DNA from: Candidatus Omnitrophota bacterium
Lineage (GTDB): Bacteria; Omnitrophota; Gorgyraeia; Tantalellales; Tantalellaceae
DNA length: 5,686 bases
Assembly (NCBI GenBank): GCA_030631915.1
Contig: DAOVKF010000095.1
Span: 1-5,686, forward strand
Direction: 5' to 3'
This document shows positions 1-5,686 of the stretch, piece after piece; position 1 is the first letter of the stretch; each line of letters starts with the position of its first letter. The translations under genes were made by a program, and so were the position numbers. The notes under the pieces are model-generated. The model ran no database searches and was not told the origin of the DNA. It saw only the letters and a list, made by a program, of their open reading frames with translations.

Positions 1-564
1 AGCTATCTTCTCGTTCTTCTTCTTGTCAAGGCCGTAAGCCAGACTCGCCGCAGTGGGCTCGTTTATTATTCTGAGCACGTTGAGTCCCGCTATCTGCCCG
101 GCGTCTTTTGTGGCCTGCCGCTGAGAATCGTTGAAATACGCCGGGACCGTAATGACCGCGTCCGAGACCTTCTCCCCCAGATAATCTTCTGCCGTCTGTT
201 TCATTTTCTGTAAGATCATCGCCGATATCTCCGGAGGGGTATACTTTTTACCGTGCGCGACAACGGTCACGTTCCCGCTCGCGTCTTCATCGGCCATATA
301 GGGGACCAGTTTCTCCTCCTCCTTGACCTCGGAATGTTTTCTCCCCATAAACCTTTTTATGCTGAAGACCGTATTATCCGAATTCGTGATCGCCTGGCGC
401 TTTGCCGGCTGACCGACAAGCCTTTCACCGGCTTTCGTAAAAGCGACGACGCTGGGAGTGGTCCTGCCCCCTTCGGCGTTCAGGATCACTTTAGATTCTT
501 TCCCTTCCATAACGGCGACACACGAGTTCGTTGTCCCCAGATCGATCCCTATTACTTTACCCAT
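1..564 (-). CDS. dnaK: Molecular chaperone DnaK (Hsp70), N-terminal 188 residues; 3' end outside window
   Basis: Cytoplasmic ATP-driven chaperone that binds exposed hydrophobic segments of unfolded proteins with its partners DnaJ and GrpE. The 188 codons visible lie in the nucleotide-binding domain. The protein starts MGKVIGIDLGTTNSCVAV, and the phosphate-binding motif IDLGTTNSCV is at residues 7-16. The catalytic lysine is K70 (in SIKRFMGR), the VPAYFNDSQRQATKDAG block is at 140-156, and INEPTAA is at 167-173, with E169 matching the catalytic glutamate. Residues about 73-105 contain the extra segment found in diderm DnaK and absent from most Gram-positive ones. The ATG at 564-562 is chosen because a strong AAGGAGGT lies 8 bases upstream and the N-terminus matches the family exactly. 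The frame is still open at base 1, so roughly 450 residues (rest of the ATPase domain, substrate-binding domain and lid) are missing. It is the third gene of the hrcA operon. Identity is certain from family motifs. Confidence 0.98.
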   Translation of the reverse strand, partial: MGKVIGIDLGTTNSCVAVMEGKESKVILNAEGGRTTPSVVAFTKAGERLVGQPAKRQAITNSDNTVFSIKRFMGRKHSEVKEEEKLVPYMADEDASGNVTVVAHGKKYTPPEISAMILQKMKQTAEDYLGEKVSDAVITVPAYFNDSQRQATKDAGQIAGLNVLRIINEPTAASLAYGLDKKKNEKIA

Positions 565-571
565 CGTTCTT

Positions 572-579
572 ACCTCCTT
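572..579 (-). promoter_or_regulatory. Strong ribosome binding site of dnaK
   Basis: Read on the minus strand this is AAGGAGGT, a near-perfect Shine-Dalgarno sequence. Eight bases separate its GGAGG core from the ATG at 564. It fixes the dnaK start and is much stronger than the sites in front of grpE and hrcA in the same operon. Confidence 0.9.
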
Positions 580-586
580 CTTGATC

Positions 587-633
587 GTGTCCCGTAACAC
601 ATATCCCGTGATTCGTATATGGGCACAGGACAC
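587..633 (-). other. Intergenic RNA hairpin between grpE and dnaK
   Basis: On the minus-strand transcript, GUGUCC (633-628) pairs with GGACAC (592-587). The stem continues through UGUG (627-624) against UACG (596-593), including two G-U pairs. After a small internal loop, CAUAU (621-617) pairs with AUAUG (604-600), closing a 12-base loop. The outer stem is therefore 10 pairs and the inner stem 5. No U-run follows, so it does not look like an intrinsic terminator. Instead its 3' arm ends 7 bases before the dnaK Shine-Dalgarno sequence. I infer a processing or 5'-end stabilising structure for a dnaK mRNA segment; structured spacers of this kind are known in several hrcA-type operons. The pairing is read from sequence and the function is unproven. 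Confidence 0.5.
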
Positions 634-657
634 AAGCCGTTTTATTGCCTTTAACCG

Positions 658-1182
658 TTATTTGTCTTCTAACTCCCTTTCCCGCTCGGGATTCTTCGCC
701 ACCTTGACCTGCGCCGGCCTGATCAGACGGCCGTTCAGCGTATACCCTGCCCGGACTTCTTCCACGATCATCCCGTCCGCGTATTCATCGGTCTCAACCA
801 CACAAACCGCCTCGTGCACATTGGGGTCAAAAAGTTCTCCATCGGTCTTGACCTTCAGCGCGCCATTCTCTTCAAGTATCCTGTGAAACTCTTTCTGGAC
901 CAGCATTATGCCGTCCATGACCGCTGTCTTGTCCTCCGCCTTATCCATGGCCGCGAGGGCCATGTCAAAATTATCCACTATGGGAAAAAGCCGGGCTATG
1001 ATATCCTCGTTCGCGAACCTGATGCGATCGACCTTTTCTTTTTCCATCCGCTTTCTGGTGTTCTCATAGTCCGCAAGCACCTTCATCCATTTATTGTGAC
1101 ATTCGTCCCTCTCGCCCGCTCTTTGCCGGAGATCTTCCAATTCTTTCCCGGATACGGATACTTTTTCCTTTTTTTTCGTCAT
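658..1182 (-). CDS. grpE: GrpE, nucleotide exchange factor of DnaK
   Basis: Homodimeric cytoplasmic cofactor that releases ADP from DnaK and so resets the chaperone cycle. The 174 residues are slightly shorter than E. coli GrpE (about 197), through a short N-terminal tail. Residues 1-20 are charged and lysine-rich, and 15-60 form the long coiled-coil helix (with DYENTRKRMEKEK at 38-50). LFPIVDNFDMAL at 65-76 is the LPVLDNFERAL-like four-helix-bundle motif. The C-terminal beta domain has the GrpE signature: LFDPNVHEAV at 117-126, GYTLNGRLIRPAQVKVAK at 146-163. The ATG at 1182 is preceded by a G-run (1190-1185) only two bases away, an unusual, tightly spaced ribosome binding site. It lies 41 bases after hrcA and 93 before dnaK, so it is part of the same CIRCE-controlled transcript. 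An A8 run covers codons 3-5. Confidence 0.97.
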   Translation of the reverse strand: MTKKKEKVSVSGKELEDLRQRAGERDECHNKWMKVLADYENTRKRMEKEKVDRIRFANEDIIARLFPIVDNFDMALAAMDKAEDKTAVMDGIMLVQKEFHRILEENGALKVKTDGELFDPNVHEAVCVVETDEYADGMIVEEVRAGYTLNGRLIRPAQVKVAKNPERERELEDK

Positions 1183-1223
1183 TTCCCCCCGTCCGCTGTA
1201 TATCCTGCTTCAACACCCTGCTG

Positions 1224-2270
1224 TCAATAAAGCTCCTCGAGCTTTGAACTGATCAGTTCGGACAAATAACTCACGGTCCTGAGGACATTGCAGTAATCCA
1301 TCCGTGTCGGTCCGATCACCCCGATACGTCCCGTCGGTTTTCCGTACAGTTCATATCCCGCGGTTACAATGCTGCATTCCCGGAACACGCTGAACTTGTT
1401 CTCTTTCCCGATATATACCCTCACCCCTTTATGCGGCAGTTCTTTCTGCATAAGCGCGCCGATCTCTTTTCTGCTGGAAAATATCTGAAGCATGTGCCGG
1501 GTCATGTCCGGATCCCTGAATTCCGGCTCCCCGGTAAAAAAGTCCAATCCCTCGCAGTATATATCGTTCTCGATATCCATCTCGACCACACTGTCGATGA
1601 TCTCCCGAGCGGGCCCCGCTACCCTCAGGACCGTTCCGTCAGCACCGGCCTCGACAATATCTTTCAGACACGTTGATATCCTTGAAATGCCCGTTCCCTC
1701 ATAATTCATGTTAACAAAGTTAGCGACCTTCTCAAGTTCGGTTTCCCCGATGTCCCTGTTCATCTTGACTATGTAATTCTTGACCGCGTTCGTCATTGTA
1801 ATAAGAACAGCCAGAACGGTCTCAGCCTTGATCTTCACCAGTTCAAGGTGTTTTAAATACAGGCTGCCGATGTTCGGCCACATGACTACACCCGCGTAGT
1901 GCAGTTCCCTGCTGATAAGGAACGACGTCTTTTCAATAACATCTTTAATGCTCTTGATGCGATCCGTATATTCACCGGCCAGGCGTTCGATCTCCCTCTT
2001 TTTCAGCCATAATCGCCCTTTGAGAAAGTCGACATAATGCCTGTACCCCGAATCCGTCGGGATACGTCCCGCGGACGTATGCGGCTGCTCGATATATCCC
2101 GAATCCTCCAGTTCCGTCATTATGTTCCTGACCGTCGCGCTGGATATCGTGTTGTCCATCTTCCGGGTAACGGACTTTGAGCTTACGGGTATGGCGGTCG
2201 AAACATACAGATCTATTATATGGGACAGGACCTGAAAGTTTCTTTCTTTTTTATCGATACGAATATTCAT
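1224..2270 (-). CDS. hrcA: Heat-inducible transcription repressor HrcA
   Basis: Dimeric DNA-binding repressor of class I heat-shock genes. It binds the CIRCE operator and is known to need the GroEL chaperonin to fold into its active form in well-studied species, so chaperone shortage under stress releases repression. The 348 residues match the usual family length (about 340-350). Residues 1-80 are the winged-helix domain, with PVSSKSV at 28-34, SSATVRNIMTELEDSGYIEQ at 43-62 (recognition region) and PHTSAGRIPTDSGYRHYVD at 63-81. The GAF-like and dimerisation parts follow, with IGKEN at 287-291 and the C-terminal GVIGPTRMDY at 317-326. The start at 2270 is forced: an in-frame TAA lies two codons upstream, and the N-terminus aligns with the family. 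No convincing Shine-Dalgarno sequence precedes it. It is the first gene behind the CIRCE promoter at 2302-2356, hence autoregulated. Confidence 0.98.
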   Translation of the reverse strand: MNIRIDKKERNFQVLSHIIDLYVSTAIPVSSKSVTRKMDNTISSATVRNIMTELEDSGYIEQPHTSAGRIPTDSGYRHYVDFLKGRLWLKKREIERLAGEYTDRIKSIKDVIEKTSFLISRELHYAGVVMWPNIGSLYLKHLELVKIKAETVLAVLITMTNAVKNYIVKMNRDIGETELEKVANFVNMNYEGTGISRISTCLKDIVEAGADGTVLRVAGPAREIIDSVVEMDIENDIYCEGLDFFTGEPEFRDPDMTRHMLQIFSSRKEIGALMQKELPHKGVRVYIGKENKFSVFRECSIVTAGYELYGKPTGRIGVIGPTRMDYCNVLRTVSYLSELISSKLEELY

Positions 2271-2301
2271 AGGTTATATTAATACTGTGGCCTCATATAA
2301 T

Positions 2302-2328
2302 TTAGCACTCTCCGGGCCTGAGTGCTAA
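2302..2328 (-). promoter_or_regulatory. CIRCE operator (HrcA binding site)
   Basis: Perfect match to the consensus inverted repeat: TTAGCACTC at 2302-2310, a 9-base spacer, GAGTGCTAA at 2320-2328. The palindrome extends beyond the classical 9-base arms: 2295-2310 and 2320-2335 are perfectly complementary, 16 bases each side. It lies 31 bases upstream of the hrcA start and abuts the -10 box, so bound HrcA would cover the -10 flank and transcription start. That is classical autorepression of hrcA-grpE-dnaK. Confidence 0.98.
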
Positions 2329-2356
2329 ATTATATCACCATCCAGGGCTTTGTCAA
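2329..2356 (-). promoter_or_regulatory. Sigma70-type promoter of the hrcA-grpE-dnaK operon
   Basis: On the minus strand, TTGACA (2356-2351), a 16-base spacer (2350-2335) and TATAAT (2334-2329) match the consensus at all 12 hexamer positions. The predicted start is near 2322-2323, inside CIRCE, giving a leader of about 52 bases before hrcA. A full-consensus promoter held down by CIRCE fits known class I heat-shock design, in which the vegetative sigma factor transcribes and induction is by derepression. The site is read directly; use in vivo is inferred. Confidence 0.9.
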
Positions 2357-2394
2357 GAAGAATCAGGCTGAGCCGTGAGATAAGCCCTTGCTTC

Positions 2395-3675
2395 TCATTG
2401 CTTGAGCTTTTTGAGGATGGAGTACTTGACCTTTTTGGGGATCCGGCCCTTTATAAACACCCCGTTATCCCTGTATTCTTCCTTTCTGACAGTGCCTTTT
2501 TCGCGTATTATTTTCGCGAGGGAATAATACTTGTGAGGCAGGGTCAGCTCTATATCTTCCATATCGCCCTGGATGAAACTGACTATATGGTCAACCAGCT
2601 CAGAAAGGCCCTGTTTGTTTAAAGCCGATATGACCACAGAGCGCTGGAATCGCCGTTTGATACGTTCCCGCTCCTTTTCATCCGGGACCTTGTCCATCTT
2701 GTTCAAGACGGTAAAAACAGGCTTGTCCTGAACCCCGAGCTCCCCGAGCACTTTAAGAACAGCGTCCCTTTGGAGTTCTCTGCGATGGTCGCTCATGTCA
2801 GCGACATGGAAAAGCATGTCCGCGCTAACGACCTCTTCAAGCGTGGCTTTGAAACTTTCGATCAGGTGATGCGGGAGATCCTGCAGAAATCCCACTGTAT
2901 CGGATATAAGCACGGTCTGGTTGCCGGGCAGGGTCATCTTCCTCACCATCGGATCAAGCGAGCTGAAAAGCTGGTCCTTCACCCTGACGTCCGCGCCGGT
3001 AAGCGCGTTAAAAAGCGTGGATTTTCCTGAATTCGTGTATCCCACAAGTGCGACTGTCAGCATGGAGAACATGCCCCGCCTGCCACGCCTCAAACCGCGC
3101 TGGCCGGTTATCTTCTCCAGTGATCTTTTCAGCTTGGAGATACGCTCACGCACCCGGCGCCGGTCCACCTCAAGCTTCTGCTCTCCGGGGCCTCTTGTCC
3201 CGATCCCCCCTCCCAGGCGGGAAAGCTGGATGCCTTTACCGGTCAGACGCGGCAGCAGGTATAGCAGCTGGGCCAGTTCGACCTGGACCTTACCTTCGTT
3301 GGAAACCGCCCTGCGCGCGAATATGTCCAGGATAAGCTGTGTCCTGTCTATGATCTTAACTTCAACGAATTCTTCCAGATTCTTTTGCTGTGAAGGAGAC
3401 AGATCATCGCTGAAGATCACTGCATCGGCCTTGACCTCGGATGCAAGAGCGGCTATCTCCTCCACCTTGCCTTTGCCTACCAGAAGGTTGGCCGTCAACG
3501 TCTTTCGGCGGCATTGGATCTCGCCGGCTATGGCCACACCGTCAGATCCTGCCAGGTCCCGGAGCTCTTTTGCCCGGTCCTCGAGTTTCCCCAAAGACCG
3601 GCCTGTTTGCTCTACGGTAACAAGGACCGCCTTCTCGGCTTTTTTCCCGGTCTCGTGGTAAACAATATTATTCAT
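2395..3675 (-). CDS. hflX: GTPase HflX, ribosome-splitting factor
   Basis: Obg/HflX-family GTPase that binds the 50S subunit and, in E. coli, dissociates stalled or heat-stressed 70S ribosomes. The 426 residues match the family. Residues 15-185 are the HflX N-domain, with LLVGKGKVEEI at 64-74 and the glycine-rich GGGIGTRGPGEQKLEVDRR at 155-173, followed by a basic coiled linker to about 200. The G domain has G1 GYTNSGKST at 212-220, switch I LFSSLDP at 236-242, G3 DTVGF at 259-263, G4 NKMD at 325-328 and G5 SAL at 350-352. A C-terminal domain runs from about 378 to the lysine-rich end. Switch I has Ser239 where the family usually has Thr. The ATG at 3675 lies within the 3' end of miaA (8-base overlap), with GAGG at 3686-3683 seven bases upstream, so translation is probably coupled to miaA. 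There is no hfq between miaA and hflX. Confidence 0.97.
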   Translation of the reverse strand: MNNIVYHETGKKAEKAVLVTVEQTGRSLGKLEDRAKELRDLAGSDGVAIAGEIQCRRKTLTANLLVGKGKVEEIAALASEVKADAVIFSDDLSPSQQKNLEEFVEVKIIDRTQLILDIFARRAVSNEGKVQVELAQLLYLLPRLTGKGIQLSRLGGGIGTRGPGEQKLEVDRRRVRERISKLKRSLEKITGQRGLRRGRRGMFSMLTVALVGYTNSGKSTLFNALTGADVRVKDQLFSSLDPMVRKMTLPGNQTVLISDTVGFLQDLPHHLIESFKATLEEVVSADMLFHVADMSDHRRELQRDAVLKVLGELGVQDKPVFTVLNKMDKVPDEKERERIKRRFQRSVVISALNKQGLSELVDHIVSFIQGDMEDIELTLPHKYYSLAKIIREKGTVRKEEYRDNGVFIKGRIPKKVKYSILKKLKQ

Positions 3676-4600
3676 TCACGCGCCTCAAAATATCCTCCGC
3701 GATCTCCCGAACACCCCTGCCGGCATCCAGCCATTCGACCCGCTCATCCGCCCTGAACCACGTGAGCTGCCTTTTCGCGTATCTGCGTGTGTTTTTTTTG
3801 AGCTCATCCCCGGCCTGTGCCCGGCCTGCGGTCCCTTCCAGATAAGACGATATCTCTTTTACTCCAAGGGCCTTTTCCGCGGTGCTGCTCAATCTCCTCT
3901 GCCTGAGCCGCCCGACCTCTTCGACAAGCCCTTTATCGAACATCCTGTCCACCGCCCGGTTTATGCGTTCATAAAGCAGGCTTCTCGCAAGCTCCATGCC
4001 GAATATCCTGCAGTCATATGCCGGACCGATCCCCCGCGTCCCCTTTTTTTGATCGTGAATAGTCTCCCCGGTAAGCTCATAAACCTCAAGAGCCCGTATC
4101 ACCCTTCTCACGTCATTCGGGTGCAACGCGCGCGCGGTGACAGGGTCGGCCTTTTTCAGCCTTTCATAAAGATACGCCGCGCCTTTTTCCGCGGCCTCTT
4201 TTTTCAGTTCCCCTCTCAGATCCTCGTCCCTTGAAGAGGCGGGGAAGATACCGTCGATAAGGGCTTTCATGTAAAGCCCTGTTCCGCCTGTGATCACGGG
4301 CATCCTGCCCCTGGACACAATGTCATCTATGAGCGCCCCGGCTTCCTTCGCGAAACGCGCGGCGTTATATTCCTCTTCGGGAGGGACGCATTTTATTAAA
4401 TAATGGGGGACGCTTCTCATGATGTCCTCACCGGGTGTCCCGGTTATCACATCCATGTCCCGGTACACCTGCATGGAATCACATGAGATGATCTCGCCGT
4501 TTATCTTCCGGGCCGCCTCCACCGCGACCGCGGTCTTACCGGAGGACGTGGGCCCCACTATAAAGAGGATCATGCGCTTGTTGAGGGGTTCATCCTTCAT
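3668..4600 (-). CDS. miaA: tRNA dimethylallyltransferase MiaA
   Basis: Transfers the dimethylallyl group from dimethylallyl diphosphate to N6 of A37, next to the anticodon of tRNAs reading UNN codons, giving i6A37. The 310 residues fit the family (about 300-315). The P-loop GPTSSGKT is at 16-23, DSMQVYRDMD at 41-50 (catalytic Asp41 region), VPHYLI at 64-69, GGTGLYM at 105-111, then NDVRRVIRALEVYELTG, and near the C-terminus the tRNA-contacting block RRYAKRQLTWFR. The ATG at 4600 follows the miaB stop by 6 bases. The only ribosome-binding-like bases (AAAGG) touch the ATG, so translation probably depends on ribosomes finishing miaB. An alternative start at Met10 would leave only six residues before the P-loop and has no better site. 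Its last codons overlap hflX. Two A-runs (7 and 8 long) lie inside the gene. Confidence 0.97.
   Translation of the reverse strand: MKDEPLNKRMILFIVGPTSSGKTAVAVEAARKINGEIISCDSMQVYRDMDVITGTPGEDIMRSVPHYLIKCVPPEEEYNAARFAKEAGALIDDIVSRGRMPVITGGTGLYMKALIDGIFPASSRDEDLRGELKKEAAEKGAAYLYERLKKADPVTARALHPNDVRRVIRALEVYELTGETIHDQKKGTRGIGPAYDCRIFGMELARSLLYERINRAVDRMFDKGLVEEVGRLRQRRLSSTAEKALGVKEISSYLEGTAGRAQAGDELKKNTRRYAKRQLTWFRADERVEWLDAGRGVREIAEDILRRVNE
3683..3686 (-). promoter_or_regulatory. Ribosome binding site of hflX inside miaA
   Basis: GAGG on the minus strand, seven bases before the hflX ATG at 3675, lies within the last codons of miaA. It supports the chosen hflX start and coupling of the two genes. 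Confidence 0.65.
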
Positions 4601-4606
4601 CCTTTA

Positions 4607-5686
4607 TTAACTCAGTTCTCCTTTGAGCGTAAATGGACTCGCACCTTTTATCCGCACGGATACAAGCTGCCCGATCAAACTGTCTGCCCCGGCAAAAACA
4701 CACGAAGTATTGTCCCTTGTCTTACCGGTAAGCTCTTTGTCCGACATGCGGCTCTTCCCCGCCACCAGAACTTCCCGCACACCGCCTGTCATCTGCCTGT
4801 TCCTGGTTTGAGAGATCTTCCTCTGCATATCCAGTAACTCATTGTTCCTCTGTTTTTTGGCCTCCGCCGGAACATCATCCACCAGACGCGACGAAAGCGC
4901 CGGTGAACGCGGCGAATATTTAAATATGAACGCGGAATTATATCCGATCTTCTCCATGGCCCTGCGTGTGGCCTGATAGTCGCTCTCTTTTTCCGAAGGA
5001 AACCCCACAATAATATCCGTGGTCACAGCCGCTCCCGGCACCATCTCCCTCAGAAGGTCTATTTTTGCCCTGTATTCTTCAACGGTATATTTTCTGTTCA
5101 TGAGGTCCAGTATCTTGTTCGACCCGGATTGAAGAGGCAGATGTATATGCTCACATACTTTATCAAGGTCGCGCATTGCCCTGAAAAGCCCATTTCCAGC
5201 GTCCCTGGGATGGCTGGTGGTAAAACGTATGCGCTCGATCCCCCCGATACCATTGACCGCTTCAAGAAGCCCCGGAAAAGTCGTCCTGCCGCTCAGGCCC
5301 GCGCCGTAAGAATTCACGTTCTGTCCCAGAAGGGTTATCTCCCTGAACCCTCTGTCAGCCAGCGCCTTGATCTCATCAATAATAACCCTTTTAGGGCGAG
5401 ATACCTCCCTGCCGCGGACATAGGGGACGATGCAATACGAACAAAAGTTATTACAACCGTACATTATGTTGACGAACGCCGAGAACACGCCCGAACGGTA
5501 TTCCGGGTTCATTTTCGTCATGGGACGTTTCTGTTTATCTATTGCGAGTATTTTTTCAGGCCCCAGAGCCCTGGCCGCCAGGTCCGGGATATCATAGATA
5601 TTGCTGGGCCCCACCACCATATCCACCTGCGGGTATTCCTTGAAAAGAAGCTCCCCGTGCCTCTGAGCCATGCATCCCAGCACACC
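4607..5686 (-). CDS. miaB: tRNA-2-methylthio-N6-dimethylallyladenosine synthase MiaB, C-terminal 359 residues; 5' end outside window
   Basis: Radical SAM enzyme with two [4Fe-4S] clusters that adds a methylthio group to C2 of i6A37, using the product of the neighbouring miaA. The visible part starts within the N-terminal methylthiotransferase domain at GVLGCMAQR, whose Cys5 is the third ligand of the auxiliary cluster; the first two lie outside. The radical SAM motif is C78-NNF-C82-SY-C85. LLGQNVNSYG (119-128) and RFTTSHP (154-160) are MiaB-type blocks that separate it from RimO. HLPLQSGSNKILDLMNRKYT follows at 182-201 and TDIIVGFP at 223-230. A TRAM RNA-binding domain occupies about 300-359. 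The full protein is usually about 440 residues, so roughly 80 are missing. The reading frame is open through base 5686, and no start codon is visible. The gene ends 6 bases before miaA. Confidence 0.97.
   Translation of the reverse strand, partial: GVLGCMAQRHGELLFKEYPQVDMVVGPSNIYDIPDLAARALGPEKILAIDKQKRPMTKMNPEYRSGVFSAFVNIMYGCNNFCSYCIVPYVRGREVSRPKRVIIDEIKALADRGFREITLLGQNVNSYGAGLSGRTTFPGLLEAVNGIGGIERIRFTTSHPRDAGNGLFRAMRDLDKVCEHIHLPLQSGSNKILDLMNRKYTVEEYRAKIDLLREMVPGAAVTTDIIVGFPSEKESDYQATRRAMEKIGYNSAFIFKYSPRSPALSSRLVDDVPAEAKKQRNNELLDMQRKISQTRNRQMTGGVREVLVAGKSRMSDKELTGKTRDNTSCVFAGADSLIGQLVSVRIKGASPFTLKGELS

Noticed and set aside
253..886. Plus-strand open frames of 114 and 142 codons opposite dnaK and grpE
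   Set aside because: They overlap well-identified minus-strand genes, have no recognisable domain, and are shadow frames.
1183..1223. hrcA-grpE spacer as a site for a processing hairpin
   Set aside because: I see only a short direct GCAGG repeat and a G-run, with no convincing stem.
2296..2301. A second TATAAT on the plus strand, as a possible divergent promoter
   Set aside because: It is a by-product of the extended CIRCE palindrome. No TTGACA-like box stands 16-18 bases upstream, and no plus-strand gene follows.
2344..2388. Inverted repeat AGGGCTT / AAGCCCT after hflX, as a possible terminator
   Set aside because: The arms are only 7 bases around a 31-base loop, the repeat overlaps the hrcA -35 box, and no U-run follows on the minus transcript.
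2350..2622. A 90-codon plus-strand frame starting in the hflX-hrcA gap, as a possible divergent gene
   Set aside because: Most of it is antisense to the hflX 3' end and it shows no family motif.
2921..3661. A 246-codon open frame on the plus strand
   Set aside because: It lies wholly opposite hflX, is rich in serine, arginine and proline as expected from antisense frames, shows no family motif, and hflX is certain.
1..5686. Search for a new system: mobile element, CRISPR array, toxin-antitoxin pair, RNA gene or small orphan gene
   Set aside because: Six known housekeeping genes fill nearly all of the window, no repeat arrays or tRNA/rRNA patterns are visible, and the gaps are short and explained by control elements.

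Overview
The window is a compact block of bacterial housekeeping genes, all on the minus strand. In transcription order they are miaB (5' end outside the window), miaA, hflX, hrcA, grpE and dnaK (3' end outside the window). No gene on the plus strand is supportable: every long plus-strand frame lies opposite one of these six genes.

Region by region (right to left): 4607-5686 is the C-terminal 359 residues of MiaB, the tRNA A37 methylthiotransferase. Six bases further on, miaA (3668-4600) encodes the A37 dimethylallyltransferase that makes MiaB's substrate. miaA overlaps hflX (2395-3675), a ribosome-associated GTPase, by 8 bases. A 124-base gap (2271-2394) then holds a perfect-consensus sigma70-type promoter, with a perfect CIRCE operator directly downstream of its -10 box. 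This control region drives hrcA (1224-2270), the repressor that binds CIRCE, followed by grpE (658-1182) and dnaK (1-564). A hairpin and a strong Shine-Dalgarno sequence lie in the 93-base grpE-dnaK gap.

How the genes work together: the first three form a tRNA-modification and ribosome-rescue unit (MiaA prenylates A37, MiaB thiomethylates it, HflX splits stalled or heat-damaged ribosomes). The second three form a class I heat-shock operon, in which HrcA represses its own operon through CIRCE while GrpE recycles nucleotide on DnaK. dnaJ probably follows dnaK beyond the left edge, but that is inference.

Organism: a bacterium of moderate GC using HrcA/CIRCE control. The DnaK N-terminal quadrant carries the extra segment typical of diderm (Gram-negative-type) DnaK proteins, and there is no hfq between miaA and hflX as in many gammaproteobacteria. 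This suggests a diderm, non-gammaproteobacterial lineage; an Omnitrophota/Elusimicrobiota/PVC-like uncultured bacterium is my guess, held with low confidence. I found no mobile element, CRISPR array, RNA gene or new system. The interest lies in the layout of the control elements, not in unknown genes.
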